DNA from: Myxococcus eversor
GTDB taxonomy: Bacteria; Myxococcota; Myxococcia; Myxococcales; Myxococcaceae
Direction: 5' to 3'
Assembly (NCBI RefSeq): GCF_010894455.1
Contig: NZ_JAAIXY010000018.1
Span: 62,001-126,000 of the forward strand
DNA: 64,000 bases
Positions within the stretch are counted from its first letter, which is position 1. Each line of letters opens with the position of its first letter. The notes below the pieces were generated by a model. That model saw nothing but the letters and a program-made list of their open reading frames with translations, was not told the DNA's origin and did no database searches. The position numbers were made by a program, and so were the translations under genes. Below are positions 50,746-59,074 of the stretch, piece by piece.

Positions 50746-52008
50746 CTACGCCCCCGCGTCGTTCAGCCTCGCCGCCTGCGTCAGCAGATAATTGCGCTCC
50801 GGAAGGCTCGTCGTGCGCTCCGCCGCCTTCCGGTAGTGCACCACCGCCGCCGCGTGCCTGCCCGCCCGCTCCAGCAGATGTGCACGCACCGCGTCGAGCC
50901 GATGGCTCCCCTCCAGCCGCCCCTCCGCGTCGAGCTTCTTCACCAGCGCCAACCCCACCTCCGGCCCCTGCACCATCGCCGTCGCGATGGCGTGGTTGAG
51001 CTCCACCATGGGGTTGTCGGACAGGCGCATCAACACCTCGTAGAGCGCCAGCACCTGCGGCCAGTCGGTGTCCTCCGCGCGCGCCGCCTCGTCATGCACG
51101 GCCGCGATGGCCGCCTGCACCTGGTACATCCCCACCGAGCCCTTCGACAGCGTCGCGGAGATGAGCGCGACGCCCTCCGCAATCATCCCCGCGTCCCACA
51201 GGCTCCGGTCCTGGACATCGAGCGGAATCAGCTCGCCCTCCGGCCCCGTCCTCGCCTTCCGGCGCGCGTCCGTGAGCAGCATCAGCGCGAGCAGTCCCGC
51301 CACCTCGCCGTCCTCCGGCAGGAGCAGGTGCAAGAGCCGCATCAGGCGAATCGCCTCGCCCGACAGGTCCGTGCGGTGCAGCTCCGGGCCCGAGCTCGCC
51401 GTGTAGCCCTCGTTGAAGATGAGGTAGAGCACCTGCAGCACCGTGCCCAGCCGCTGCGCGCTCTCCTCCGGCGTGGGCTTCTGGAACGGAATCCCGGAGC
51501 TCTTGATGCTCTGCTTGGCGCGGCTGATTCGCTGCGCCATCGTCGCCTCGGGGACGAGGAAGGCCTTGGCGATTTCAGCCGTCGTCAAGCCGCCCACCGC
51601 GCGCAGCGTCAGCGCTATCGCCGACGCCGTCGTCAGCGCCGGGTGACAGCATGTGAAGAGCAACGCGAGCGCGTCGTCCCGCCCCGTCACCTCGTCGCTG
51701 TCCAGCGCGAGCACGAGCTGGAGCTCCGGTGGCACCAGGCTGACCACCAGCTCCTCGCGATGGCGACGGGCCGCCTCCGCGCGCACGTGGTCCGTGATTC
51801 GCCTCGAGGCGACCTGAATCAACCAGGCACGCGGGTCGTCCGGAACGCCCTCGCGCGGCCACTGCAAGGCCGCCGCGAGCAGCGCTTCCTGGACCGCGTC
51901 CTCCGAGGCTCCGAAGTCCCGGAACTTTCGGATGATGGCGCCCAGCACCCGCGGCGCGTGCTCGCGCAGCAGGTGCTCCAGGTGACGTGGCTCCAACGTC
52001 ACCCTCAC
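50746..52008 (-). CDS. ECF42-type RNA polymerase sigma factor with C-terminal TPR-like extension
   Basis: The 420-aa product has sigma-2 (LREHAPRVLGAIIRKFRDFGASEDAVQEALLAA in outline) and sigma-4 (LTLRAVGGLTTAEIAKAFLVPEATMAQRISRAK) regions in the first 175 residues, then the long extension typical of ECF42 (FNEGYTASSG, LHLLLPEDGEVAGLLALMLL, ALYEVLMRLSDNPMVELNHA). These sigma factors have no anti-sigma factor and are encoded with a DGPF/YCII protein, as here. GTG/ATG start overlaps the end of that gene. Its likely target promoter is at 52459-52487. Confidence 0.9.
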   Translation of the reverse strand: MRVTLEPRHLEHLLREHAPRVLGAIIRKFRDFGASEDAVQEALLAAALQWPREGVPDDPRAWLIQVASRRITDHVRAEAARRHREELVVSLVPPELQLVLALDSDEVTGRDDALALLFTCCHPALTTASAIALTLRAVGGLTTAEIAKAFLVPEATMAQRISRAKQSIKSSGIPFQKPTPEESAQRLGTVLQVLYLIFNEGYTASSGPELHRTDLSGEAIRLMRLLHLLLPEDGEVAGLLALMLLTDARRKARTGPEGELIPLDVQDRSLWDAGMIAEGVALISATLSKGSVGMYQVQAAIAAVHDEAARAEDTDWPQVLALYEVLMRLSDNPMVELNHAIATAMVQGPEVGLALVKKLDAEGRLEGSHRLDAVRAHLLERAGRHAAAVVHYRKAAERTTSLPERNYLLTQAARLNDAGA

Positions 52009-52400
52009 ATCGTGTCGGGGGGAGGACCGCTCATCACCTGCCGCACTTCGATGGACAGGTTGAGCGGCTTGCCGCCAGGCCCGGGGGCGGCGGAGGCCTC
52101 GGCGGCGATGGCGTAGGCGCGCTCGGGGCTGTCCACTTCGACAATCCAGTAGCCCGCCAGGAACTCCTTCGACTCCGGGAACACGCCGTCGGTGATGGGC
52201 TTGCCGTCCTCGCCAGCACGCACGCGCTTCGCCTGGTCGGGCCCCGCGAGGCCCTCGGCGCCCACCAGCTCACCGGCGGCTCCGAGCTTCTTCGCGAAGT
52301 TCATCATGAAGCCGATGTGCGCCTGGAGGTCCTTCTTCGGCCAGGTGGCGACCTGGTACGCACCGCCCGTCGGCGTGTTCATCATGAGCATGTACTTCAT
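52005..52400 (-). CDS. YCII-related (DGPF) protein
   Basis: A 131-aa YCII-fold protein: MKYMLMMNTPTG, HIGFMMNFAKKLGAAGELV, ITDGVFPESKEFLAGYWIVEVDSPERAYAIAAEAS in outline, and VRQVM. DGPF proteins are the constant genomic partners of ECF42 sigma factors; they may modulate the sigma factor or be its target. First gene of the two-gene operon; its last four bases overlap the sigma gene. Confidence 0.9.
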   Translation of the reverse strand: MKYMLMMNTPTGGAYQVATWPKKDLQAHIGFMMNFAKKLGAAGELVGAEGLAGPDQAKRVRAGEDGKPITDGVFPESKEFLAGYWIVEVDSPERAYAIAAEASAAPGPGGKPLNLSIEVRQVMSGPPPDTM

Positions 52401-52458
52401 GGGGAGCTCCCTCTTTCTCGTGGCACCCGCGCTCCTTCATTGGCGCGCGTTCATCCGG

Positions 52459-52487
52459 ATGTCGGAGCCAGGGGCGAGGTCTCGACA
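52459..52487 (-). promoter_or_regulatory. Candidate ECF42-dependent promoter
   Basis: On the minus strand TGTCGA (52487-52482) is followed after 17 nt by CGAC (52464-52461). ECF42 promoters studied in Streptomyces carry TGTCGA at -35 and a CGA/TC-type -10. It lies about 60 nt before the YCII gene, which fits an autoregulated operon. Confidence 0.55.
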
Positions 52488-52599
52488 TCCTTTTTGAAGA
52501 TATTCGACCGACCTCCCAGGTCAGTGGAACAACCGTGCGTAATCCCACGAGAAATGCGCGGCGCGTCGACGTCCGGCGCGACGCGTCGAGGGGTGGATT

Positions 52600-53982
52600 T
52601 CAGAGCACCTTGCCCGGATTGAGGATGCCCAAGGGGTCCATCGCGCCCTTCAGGCGGCGGTGCAGGCGCAGCCCCTCCTCCCCGAGCTGCCGGCCCAGGA
52701 AGGACTGCTTGAGCGCGCCCACTCCGTGCTCTCCGGTGATGGTGCCGCCCAGGTCCAACGCGGCGCCGAGGATGTCGTCGAACGCTCCTCGCGCCCGCTC
52801 CAGCGCCGCCGCGTCCTGACGGTCGAAGACGACGGTGGGGTGCATGTTCCCATCCCCCGCGTGGCCGAAGGTGCCCACGAGGACGCCCCGGTCGGCGGCG
52901 ATGCGCTCGACGGCGGCGAGCAGCTCCGGGATTCGCGACAGCGGCACGCCCACGTCGTCCAGCAGCGTGGCGCCCTGCCGCTCCAGCGCGGGGTACGCGA
53001 GGCGGCGCGCGGTGAGGAGCAGCTCGCCCTCGGCTTCGTCCGACGAGTGCGTGACGAAGGTCGCCCCGGTGGCGTCGCAGCAGGCCGCCATGGCCTCGAT
53101 TTCCGCCACGCCCTGCTCGCCGCCCGCGTCCGAGCGCGCCAGGAGGAACGCGGCGGCGTCCACGTCCAACCCCAGCGGCTTGTAGGCCTCCACGGCTCGA
53201 CACGTGGGCTGGTCCATCAGCTCCAGCATCGACGGGCGCGTGCGCGCCATGATGTCCGTGACGGCCGCTCCCGCGCCCCCGAGCGTGGGGAAGGTGGCCA
53301 CCAGCGTCGTCGCCTTCGGCGGCTTGGGGCGCAGCTTCAGCGTCGCCTCGGTGATGACGCCCAGCGTGCCCTCCGAGCCGACGAACAGGCGCGTCAGGTC
53401 ATAGCCCGCCACGTTCTTCACCGTGCGCCCGCCCGTGCGCACCACCGAGCCATCCGCGAGCACCACTTCGAGCCCCAGCACCGCGTCCCCTGTCACGCCG
53501 TACTTCACGCAGCACAGGCCGCCCGCGTTGGTGGCCAGGTTGCCACCCAGGCTGGAGAACTCCCAGCTCGCCGGGTCTGGCGCGTACCAGAGTCCGTGCG
53601 CCGCCGCGGCGGCCTTCACCTCCGCGTTCAACACACCGGGCTGCACGACGGCGAGCATCCCCTTCGCGTCGACCTCCAGCACGCGGTTCATCCGCATCAG
53701 CGACAGGACGATGCACCCATCGAGCGCGTTCGCCCCACCGGACAGTCCGGAGCCCGCGCCGCGCGGCACCACGGGGATTCGGTGTGCCGAGGCGATGCGC
53801 ATCACCGCGCGCACGTCATCCGTGCACGTTGCGCGCACGAGGACCTGGGGGACTCCGGCGGGAGCCCACTCGGCCTGGTCCCTGCGGTGCGCGTCGAGGA
53901 TGTCCGCGTCGGTGACGAGCGCTTCGGGGGGGAGTACCGCCGCAAGCTCTCGCAACAGGGTTGCGTTTCTGTTGGCCGTCAC
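52600..53982 (-). CDS. FAD-binding oxidase, glycolate oxidase/D-lactate dehydrogenase family (GlcD-like)
   Basis: A 460-aa VAO-fold flavoprotein. The FAD-binding half has PVVPRGAGSGLSGGANALDG and WEFSSLGGNLATNAGGLCCVKYG; the C-terminal half has LGVITEATLKL, VGTFGHAGDGNMHP and GGTITGEHGVGALKQ. It oxidises a 2-hydroxy acid such as D-lactate or glycolate, feeding electrons to a partner not present here. GTG 53982 has AGGAGG 8 nt upstream. The adjacent FadR-type regulator (54035-54754) probably senses the substrate. Confidence 0.9.
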   Translation of the reverse strand: MTANRNATLLRELAAVLPPEALVTDADILDAHRRDQAEWAPAGVPQVLVRATCTDDVRAVMRIASAHRIPVVPRGAGSGLSGGANALDGCIVLSLMRMNRVLEVDAKGMLAVVQPGVLNAEVKAAAAAHGLWYAPDPASWEFSSLGGNLATNAGGLCCVKYGVTGDAVLGLEVVLADGSVVRTGGRTVKNVAGYDLTRLFVGSEGTLGVITEATLKLRPKPPKATTLVATFPTLGGAGAAVTDIMARTRPSMLELMDQPTCRAVEAYKPLGLDVDAAAFLLARSDAGGEQGVAEIEAMAACCDATGATFVTHSSDEAEGELLLTARRLAYPALERQGATLLDDVGVPLSRIPELLAAVERIAADRGVLVGTFGHAGDGNMHPTVVFDRQDAAALERARGAFDDILGAALDLGGTITGEHGVGALKQSFLGRQLGEEGLRLHRRLKGAMDPLGILNPGKVL

Positions 53983-54034
53983 GGGGCGGCCTCCTGACTT
54001 GGGGTGGCCGTGAAGGCACACGGCGCCAGTCCGC

Positions 54035-54754
54035 TCATCGCGCGGTCTCCATTGGTACGGAGACAGACGCACGATAGAAGCCCTCGATGTGCTCGCGCAG
54101 CAGCGCGGCGGCACCCGCCGCATCGCCCCGCTCCACCGCGTCCAACATGGTCGCGTGTTCATCCGCGAGCCGCTTGAGCACGTCTGGCCCTTCAGTCCCC
54201 AGCGCGTCGAGCAGGTGTCTCGCCATCGCATCTCGCAGCGCGAGCATCACCAGGTGCATGGCCCGGTTGCCGGACGCCGCCACCAGCTCCACATGGAAGC
54301 GCACGTCCGCTTCGTGGAACGACTCCGCCGTGACGCCCGGCCGCCGCATCTCGTCCAGCGCCGCACGCGCCGCGTCCAGGTGCGTTCGATCCGCGCGCCG
54401 CGCCGCCCGCTCCAGCGCCGCTGACTCCAGCACGCACCGCAAGTCGACCAGGTCCTCCAGCGATGCCAGCCGCAGCCGCACCACGTGCGTCAGCGCCTCG
54501 CTCAGCAGCCCGCTCGCCGCCCTGGCCACCAGCCCCTTCCCCTTGCCCACCACCAACCCCTGGGCCTGGAGCGCCCGGAGGGCTTCGCGCACCGAGGCCC
54601 GGCTCACCCCGAACTGCTCCGCCAGCTCCCGCTCCGGTGGCAGCGAGTCCCCCGGTGGCATCCCGCCGCTCAGGATGGCCTCCCGAATCCGCTCCGCCAC
54701 CTGGAGATACAAGGGGTTACGAACCACCGCCTGGAACGTCCGTCCGGAAACCAT
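54035..54754 (-). CDS. GntR-family regulator, FadR subfamily (LldR-like)
   Basis: The 239-aa product has an N-terminal winged helix (YLQVAERIREAILSGGMPPG, PPERELAEQFGVSRASVREALRAL in outline) and a C-terminal all-helical FCD ligand domain with metal-binding pattern (DLRCVLESAALE, FHEADVRFHVELVAASGN, DEHATMLDAVERGD, LREHIEGF). Such regulators respond to small acids, often lactate or glycolate. It lies upstream of and in line with the GlcD gene. A matching operator is in its own promoter at 54781. Confidence 0.88.
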   Translation of the reverse strand: MVSGRTFQAVVRNPLYLQVAERIREAILSGGMPPGDSLPPERELAEQFGVSRASVREALRALQAQGLVVGKGKGLVARAASGLLSEALTHVVRLRLASLEDLVDLRCVLESAALERAARRADRTHLDAARAALDEMRRPGVTAESFHEADVRFHVELVAASGNRAMHLVMLALRDAMARHLLDALGTEGPDVLKRLADEHATMLDAVERGDAAGAAALLREHIEGFYRASVSVPMETAR

Positions 54755-54780
54755 GGCGGACAGACTACCTGATTGACTGA

Positions 54781-54791
54781 TGGTCAGACCA
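54781..54791. promoter_or_regulatory. FadR-type operator
   Basis: TGGTCAGACCA is an 11-bp perfect palindrome (TGGTC/GACCA) fitting the FadR/LldR consensus TGGTnnnACCA. It lies 27 bp upstream of the GntR gene start and 53 bp upstream of the DJ-1 gene, so it may control both divergent genes. Confidence 0.65.
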
Positions 54792-54843
54792 GCGGTGACG
54801 ATACGCCGGTCGTTCGTTCAGACCCTCATCGGAGGCGACATTC

Positions 54844-55407
54844 ATGGCCAAGGTCCTGATGCTTGCAGGCGACGCGGCGGAGTCCCTGGAGGTGCTGTAC
54901 CCGTACCAGCGGCTGCTGGAGGAGGGTTACGAGGTCCACCTCGCGGCCCCGTCGAAGAAGAAGCTCCAGTTCGTGGTGCATGACTTCGTGGACGGCTTCG
55001 ACACGTACACGGAGAAGCCTGGCTACACGTGGCAGGCCGACCTGGCCTTCTCGGAGGTGAAGCCGGCCGACTATGTGGCGCTCGTCATCCCCGGAGGACG
55101 TGCCCCCGAGTACATCCGCAACGACGCCGACTGCCAGCGCATCGTCCGGCACTTCTTCGAGAAGAACCAACCCGTGGCCCACATCTGCCATGGCCCGCTG
55201 CTGCTCACCGCGGTCGGTGTCCTCAAGGGCCGCAAGAGCGCCGCGTATCCCGCACTGCAGCTCGACGTGCGGGGCGCCGGCGCGGAGTTCATCGACTCCT
55301 CCGCCGTCGTCGACGGGAACATGGTCTCCGCACGCGCCTGGCCGGACCACCCGGCCTGGATGCGAGAGTTCATGAAGATTCTGCGCGCCAAGGCCCCCGT
55401 GGCCTGA
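54844..55407 (+). CDS. DJ-1/PfpI family protein
   Basis: A 187-aa DJ-1/PfpI fold: LMLAGDAAESLEVLYPYQRL with the conserved Glu, PADYVALVIPGGRAPEYIR, and the nucleophile elbow VAHICHGPLLL with Cys115 and adjacent His. Members are glyoxalases, deglycases, chaperones or proteases; the specific activity cannot be predicted. ATG 54844 has GGAGG upstream. Its last codons and stop belong to a 30-bp repeat that recurs at the end of the Fic gene. Confidence 0.87.
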   Translation: MAKVLMLAGDAAESLEVLYPYQRLLEEGYEVHLAAPSKKKLQFVVHDFVDGFDTYTEKPGYTWQADLAFSEVKPADYVALVIPGGRAPEYIRNDADCQRIVRHFFEKNQPVAHICHGPLLLTAVGVLKGRKSAAYPALQLDVRGAGAEFIDSSAVVDGNMVSARAWPDHPAWMREFMKILRAKAPVA

Positions 55408-55416
55408 GCCGCCGTC
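55387..55416 (+). repeat. 30-bp direct repeat, left copy
   Basis: Spans the last seven codons and stop of the DJ-1 gene (AKAPVA, stop) plus six bases. The right copy is at 57212-57241 with 29 of 30 bases identical. Together they bracket the 1.8-kb segment with the Fic gene. Confidence 0.8.
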
Positions 55417-55538
55417 GCTGAAGCGAAGCAGCCAGTCCGCTGGCACCTGGAGGCCTCCCAAGTGGGGGCCTTCTTCGTTTGTGGTGCAGGAATTCGAGCA
55501 AGGGCCTTTCAGCCCGGCTGCTCTCCCATCGGCCTCGC

Positions 55539-55603
55539 TTTTGTAATGATTTTGGGGGCGAGGGGGCGTTTTCTAACGATTTCCGCAATCTTCTAACAGA
55601 TTC
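55539..55603. promoter_or_regulatory. AT-rich repeats upstream of the Fic gene
   Basis: TTTTGTAATGATTTT (55539-55553), TTTTCTAACGATTTC (55569-55583) and TCTTCTAACAGATTC (55589-55603) share a TTNTAA-N1/2-GATT core. This is the AT-richest part of the window and lies 100-165 bp upstream of the Fic start. Repressor or activator sites, or a foreign promoter, are possible. Confidence 0.4.
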
Positions 55604-55705
55604 ATAGGGGATAGTGCCGGCCCTATCGGTTCTTCAAAGCACTGCGCGCCTGCAATCCGCTGAAAAAGGCAGGTCAAAAACCTACCCTCGCTTGAAGGGG
55701 GCCCC

Positions 55706-57232
55706 ATGTTCCTGAGCAGAGGCATCCCCATCGGGTACGCGAAAGCCATCGCGGATCATCGCCTCGATGTCGTGCCTCCCCATCAGCTCTCGGCCTGCGC
55801 GGGCTCGGTCAAGCATGTGCGGAGCAGCAACGGGCGCGAGTTCGTCACCTACCCGAGTTCATACGACCCGGGTCCAGCGCTTTGTGACCACTTGGAGTTC
55901 GCGCTCAAGCACGAAGGCATCTCCCTGGAGGTGCTCGCCGCATTGTTCCGCGCGGTGAACCAGGGACCTTTCGAGGACGAGCTGTCACGCCACATCCAGG
56001 CACGCCCCACTGGTCAGAACACCCGTCGGCTCTGGTTTCTCTATGAGTTCCTCACGGGGCGCCGGCTTCCACTCGAGGACGTGACCACGGGCAACTACGT
56101 CGAGTTGCTTGACCCGAAGCGCTACTACACAGCGGCGCCCATCAAGAGCCGGCGACATCGCGTGCGCGACAACCTCCTGGGCAATGTGGACCTCTGCCCC
56201 ATGGTGCGCCGTACGCCCATCCTTCAGGAGTTCGAGGCGAAGCGGCTCGCGAACGAGGCGGCGCTCATCGTTCAGTCCTACGACGTCGATGCCCTCCGCC
56301 GCGCCGTCGACTACCTCTACACCAAGGAGACCCGCTCCTCTTTCAACATCGAGCGGGAGACCCCCAGCCAGCAACGCGCCGCGCGGTTCGTCTCCCTCCT
56401 GCGTGAGCTCCCAGCGTGGGAGTCCCTGGACGAGGCCGCGCTGGTCCACATGCAGAATGTCATCGTGGAACGCTTCGCGGAGAAGGGTTACCGCGAAGAG
56501 CAGAACTATGTCGGAGAGTCCGTCGGCGTAGGTCTGCGGCAGCGTGTCCATTTCATTCCGCCACAGCGCAAGATGGTCCCGCGATTGATGGCGGGACTGC
56601 TGTCCTCACTGGACCGAATGATGGCTTCCAGCGTGGACCCCATCGTTCATGCGGCCGCCATCTCCTTTGGCTTCGTCTTCATCCACCCTTTCGAGGACGG
56701 CAATGGACGACTCCACAGACTGCTCATCCACTACATCCTCTCCAGGGCCGGGTTCACCCCTCAGGGGCTCATCTTCCCCATCTCCGCGGTCATGTTGCAG
56801 AGGAAGGACCAGTACGACGCATGCCTCGAGTCCTTCTCCAAGCCGCTGATGAAGCTCATCGACTACGCGGTGAACGAGAAGGGACTCCTGACGGTGAAGG
56901 GCAAGACGAGCGGCTTCTATCGCTACGTCGACTTCACGCGCATGGCGGAGGACCTCTACCGCTGGACGGAAGAGACCATCCGTACGGAGTTCCGCGACGA
57001 GTTGGACTTCGTCGTCCGCTACCGTGAGGCCCGCCCGAAACTCGACGGCATCGTCGAGATGCCGGACACGCTGCGCAACCGCTTCGTCCAGTTCTGCCTC
57101 CAGAATGGAGGGCACTTGTCCAAGCAGAAGCGCACCAGATACTTCAGCAACCTGACCGACAAAGAGGTCCATGCACTGGAGAAGGTCGTCCAGAAGTACC
57201 TGATGCCTCGTGCCAAGGCCCCTGTGGCCTGA
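55706..57232 (+). CDS. Fic-domain protein (probable AMP-transferase)
   Basis: The 508-aa product carries the Fic core HPFEDGNGRLHR (H327 catalytic) within residues about 270-400, with VHAAAISFGFVFI before it and GFTPQGLIFPISAVML after it. A possible inhibitory S-x-x-x-E segment (SSFNIE) occurs near 211-216. The N-terminal 200 residues and the C-terminal helical region are of unknown type. Fic enzymes usually transfer AMP to Ser/Thr/Tyr of target proteins. The final residues RAKAPVA are the same as those of the DJ-1 protein (see repeats). ATG 55706. Confidence 0.85.
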   Translation: MFLSRGIPIGYAKAIADHRLDVVPPHQLSACAGSVKHVRSSNGREFVTYPSSYDPGPALCDHLEFALKHEGISLEVLAALFRAVNQGPFEDELSRHIQARPTGQNTRRLWFLYEFLTGRRLPLEDVTTGNYVELLDPKRYYTAAPIKSRRHRVRDNLLGNVDLCPMVRRTPILQEFEAKRLANEAALIVQSYDVDALRRAVDYLYTKETRSSFNIERETPSQQRAARFVSLLRELPAWESLDEAALVHMQNVIVERFAEKGYREEQNYVGESVGVGLRQRVHFIPPQRKMVPRLMAGLLSSLDRMMASSVDPIVHAAAISFGFVFIHPFEDGNGRLHRLLIHYILSRAGFTPQGLIFPISAVMLQRKDQYDACLESFSKPLMKLIDYAVNEKGLLTVKGKTSGFYRYVDFTRMAEDLYRWTEETIRTEFRDELDFVVRYREARPKLDGIVEMPDTLRNRFVQFCLQNGGHLSKQKRTRYFSNLTDKEVHALEKVVQKYLMPRAKAPVA

Positions 57233-57241
57233 GCCGCCGTC
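57212..57241 (+). repeat. 30-bp direct repeat, right copy
   Basis: Covers the final codons and stop of the Fic gene; one base (C to T, silent in the codon for Pro) differs from the copy at 55387-55416. No integrase or terminal inverted repeats accompany the cassette. Confidence 0.8.
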
Positions 57242-57251
57242 ACACAGCAGA

Positions 57252-57285
57252 ACGCCGTGGCCCCTCCCCCGAGAGACCACGGCGT
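57252..57285. terminator. Hairpin between convergent genes
   Basis: ACGCCGTGG (57252-57260) and CCACGGCGT (57277-57285) form a perfect 9-bp stem with a 16-nt C/A-rich loop, placed 20 nt after the Fic stop and before the leftward gene ending at 57374. A bidirectional terminator is likely, though no T-run is present. Confidence 0.5.
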
Positions 57286-57373
57286 CCACCCCACCTGCTC
57301 TGTGTCTCCGTCGGAACGCAGGACATCTGACTGTGCTTCACGAACAGGGCTTCACTCCGCCGCGCCCGGAGAC

Positions 57374-57688
57374 CTAGCGCGACTGACCGTCGTGCTTCTG
57401 GCGGTAGATGCGGCGGTTGAGCTGGTTCTGCTCGCGCTGGATGCTCGCGCGCTCCCGTGCATCGAGCCGGCCGTCATCCGCGCGCGCCTGGCGGATATCC
57501 CGCCGGAGCTCCCGGTGCTGATGCTGGAGCCGCACCGCCTCGCGCCCCGTCAGCTCCCCGCTCTTCACGCCCTGGACGATGCGCGCCTGCTGGCTCACCT
57601 GCCGACGGTCCGCCTTCGCCGCGCTCGCGGGAAGCGCCACCAACAGCCCCAGCACCAACGTCCCCACGGCCCACAGGTTCTTCTTCAT
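57374..57688 (-). CDS. Small exported helical protein
   Basis: The 104-aa product has a signal peptide (LWAVGTLVLGLLVALPASA) and a charged helical mature part: QQARIVQGVKSGELTGREAV, LQHQHRELRRDIRQARADDG, REQNQLNRRIYRQKHDGQ. Proteins with this pattern are widespread in proteobacteria but uncharacterised as far as I know; the basic helical make-up recalls periplasmic Spy-like chaperones. ATG 57688 gives the signal peptide. Confidence 0.75.
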   Translation of the reverse strand: MKKNLWAVGTLVLGLLVALPASAAKADRRQVSQQARIVQGVKSGELTGREAVRLQHQHRELRRDIRQARADDGRLDARERASIQREQNQLNRRIYRQKHDGQSR

Positions 57689-57837
57689 GGCAGTCCTCCT
57701 GTCCGCGGGCCGGCCGGGCCGGCTCGCGCTGTATGGAAGTACCAACCCAGCGCCCCAGAAAAAGTCGCGCGGCCCCTTGAGCCCGAGCCGCACGAGGCCA
57801 CGCTCCGGCGGGTGCGCTATCCTCGCCCGCCCGAGCC

Positions 57838-58605
57838 ATGGCCGAGGACGCCCCCACCCCTCCCGCGCGGCGCGCTTCGTCGTCCGACGACCTGTCCCTC
57901 CCCCGGCTCCTCCTCCTCAGCGCCTGGAGCGTGGTGCTGGATGCGGTGAGCCGGCTGGGAGATTTGCTCGTGCTCGCGTGGCGTCCCCGGCTGGTGCCCG
58001 CGTACCTGCGGCTGTGGCTGCGCGAGGTGCGCGTCTCGCCCTACCGCCCGCGTCGCTCCTTCGAGTTGATCCGCGTCCTGCGCGCCAGCGGCCAGGACTT
58101 CCACGAGCTGATGTACGGCGAGACGCCGGTGCACACCGCGCTGTCGCTCTTCCGGAAGGCCGGCGTGACGAAGGGCTCCCTGCTGGTGGACCTGGGCGCG
58201 GGACGCGGGAGGACCCTGCTCGCCGCGCGCTGGCTGGGCGCGGAGGCGCTGGGCATCGAGCTGCTCGAAGAACACGTCGTGCTCGCCTCGGAAGCCCTGG
58301 CCAGGACGGGCGCGGTGCTGCGCCAGGGGGACGCCACCCGGGAGGACGGAGCGCTGACTGACGCCACCCACGTCCTGGTCAACTGGACAGCCCTCTCCCC
58401 GGAAACCCGGGCCCGGCTCATCGCTCGCCTGCGCGCCTGCCGCCCCGGCACCCGCATCCTCACCGTCACCCGCCCCGTGGAAGCCCCCGGCTTCACCGTC
58501 CTCTCCCGCCATCGCGCCCTCTTCACCTGGGGCGTCGAGTCCGTCTGGATTCACGAAGTCCAAGGAGCTGGCACTCCCGAGCCCGGGCCAGAAGCCCCGT
58601 TTTGA
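57838..58605 (+). CDS. Class I SAM-dependent methyltransferase, membrane-anchored
   Basis: The 255-aa product has a hydrophobic N-terminal segment (LPRLLLLSAWSVVLDAV ... LGDLLVLAW) and a Rossmann methyltransferase domain with motif I VDLGAGRGRTLLAARW, an acidic end of strand 2 (GIELLEEHVVLA), and VLRQGDATRED. The acceptor is unknown. A SELMYGET-like start to the domain (FHELMYGETPVH) is common in small-molecule or protein methyltransferases. ATG 57838. Confidence 0.82.
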   Translation: MAEDAPTPPARRASSSDDLSLPRLLLLSAWSVVLDAVSRLGDLLVLAWRPRLVPAYLRLWLREVRVSPYRPRRSFELIRVLRASGQDFHELMYGETPVHTALSLFRKAGVTKGSLLVDLGAGRGRTLLAARWLGAEALGIELLEEHVVLASEALARTGAVLRQGDATREDGALTDATHVLVNWTALSPETRARLIARLRACRPGTRILTVTRPVEAPGFTVLSRHRALFTWGVESVWIHEVQGAGTPEPGPEAPF

Positions 58606-58786
58606 GATGCAAACACTCCCGCCCCCCGCGCGAGCGCATCCGACTCAACGGTGACTTCCGCTCGTGACGGCTCCATGCCTAGGCTCGCCGGCTCGATGCC
58701 GGTGGGACGGGCGCGGTCCCCCGACTTGCTCCCGCCGGATACGAATCAGGTCCCCAGGTCCCCGGGGCGCACAGGAGCAGACTCAC

Positions 58787-59071
58787 ATGAAGGCATGGAT
58801 GGCCGTGGCGATGCTGGCGGTGGTTCCCCTCGTCGGATGTGGCGGCTCGCGCGAGCTGAACCGCGCGAAGGCGGAGGCGAACGTGCTGCGCAAGGACACG
58901 GAGACGCTGCGCGCGGAGAACGAGGCCCTCAAGACGAAGGTCGGCGAGTTGGAGGGCGACCTGGCCAACGTGTCCAAGGAGCGCGACGAGCTGAAGGTCG
59001 CCGCCGAGCAGGCCGCCGCGGCCGCCGAAGCCGCCGCCGTCCCCGCGTCCGGCAAGAAGCGCAAGAAGTAG
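58787..59071 (+). CDS. Small coiled-coil lipoprotein
   Basis: The 94-aa product has a lipoprotein signal (MAVAMLAVVPLVGC, Cys near residue 18) and a continuous coiled coil (LNRAKAEANVLRKDTETLRA, ENEALKTKVGELEGDLANVS), ending in an Ala-rich and a Lys/Arg tail. It resembles Lpp-like envelope lipoproteins. ATG 58787 has AGGAG about 10 nt upstream; the frame upstream has no homology. Confidence 0.75.
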   Translation: MKAWMAVAMLAVVPLVGCGGSRELNRAKAEANVLRKDTETLRAENEALKTKVGELEGDLANVSKERDELKVAAEQAAAAAEAAAVPASGKKRKK

Positions 59072-59074
59072 CGC

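Noticed and set aside
52660..53997. 445-codon frame on + over the GlcD gene
   Set aside because: Shadow frame; the opposite strand has clear FAD-oxidase motifs.
55387..57241. Insertion sequence
   Set aside because: No transposase, no terminal inverted repeats; the flanking repeats are coding 3' ends.
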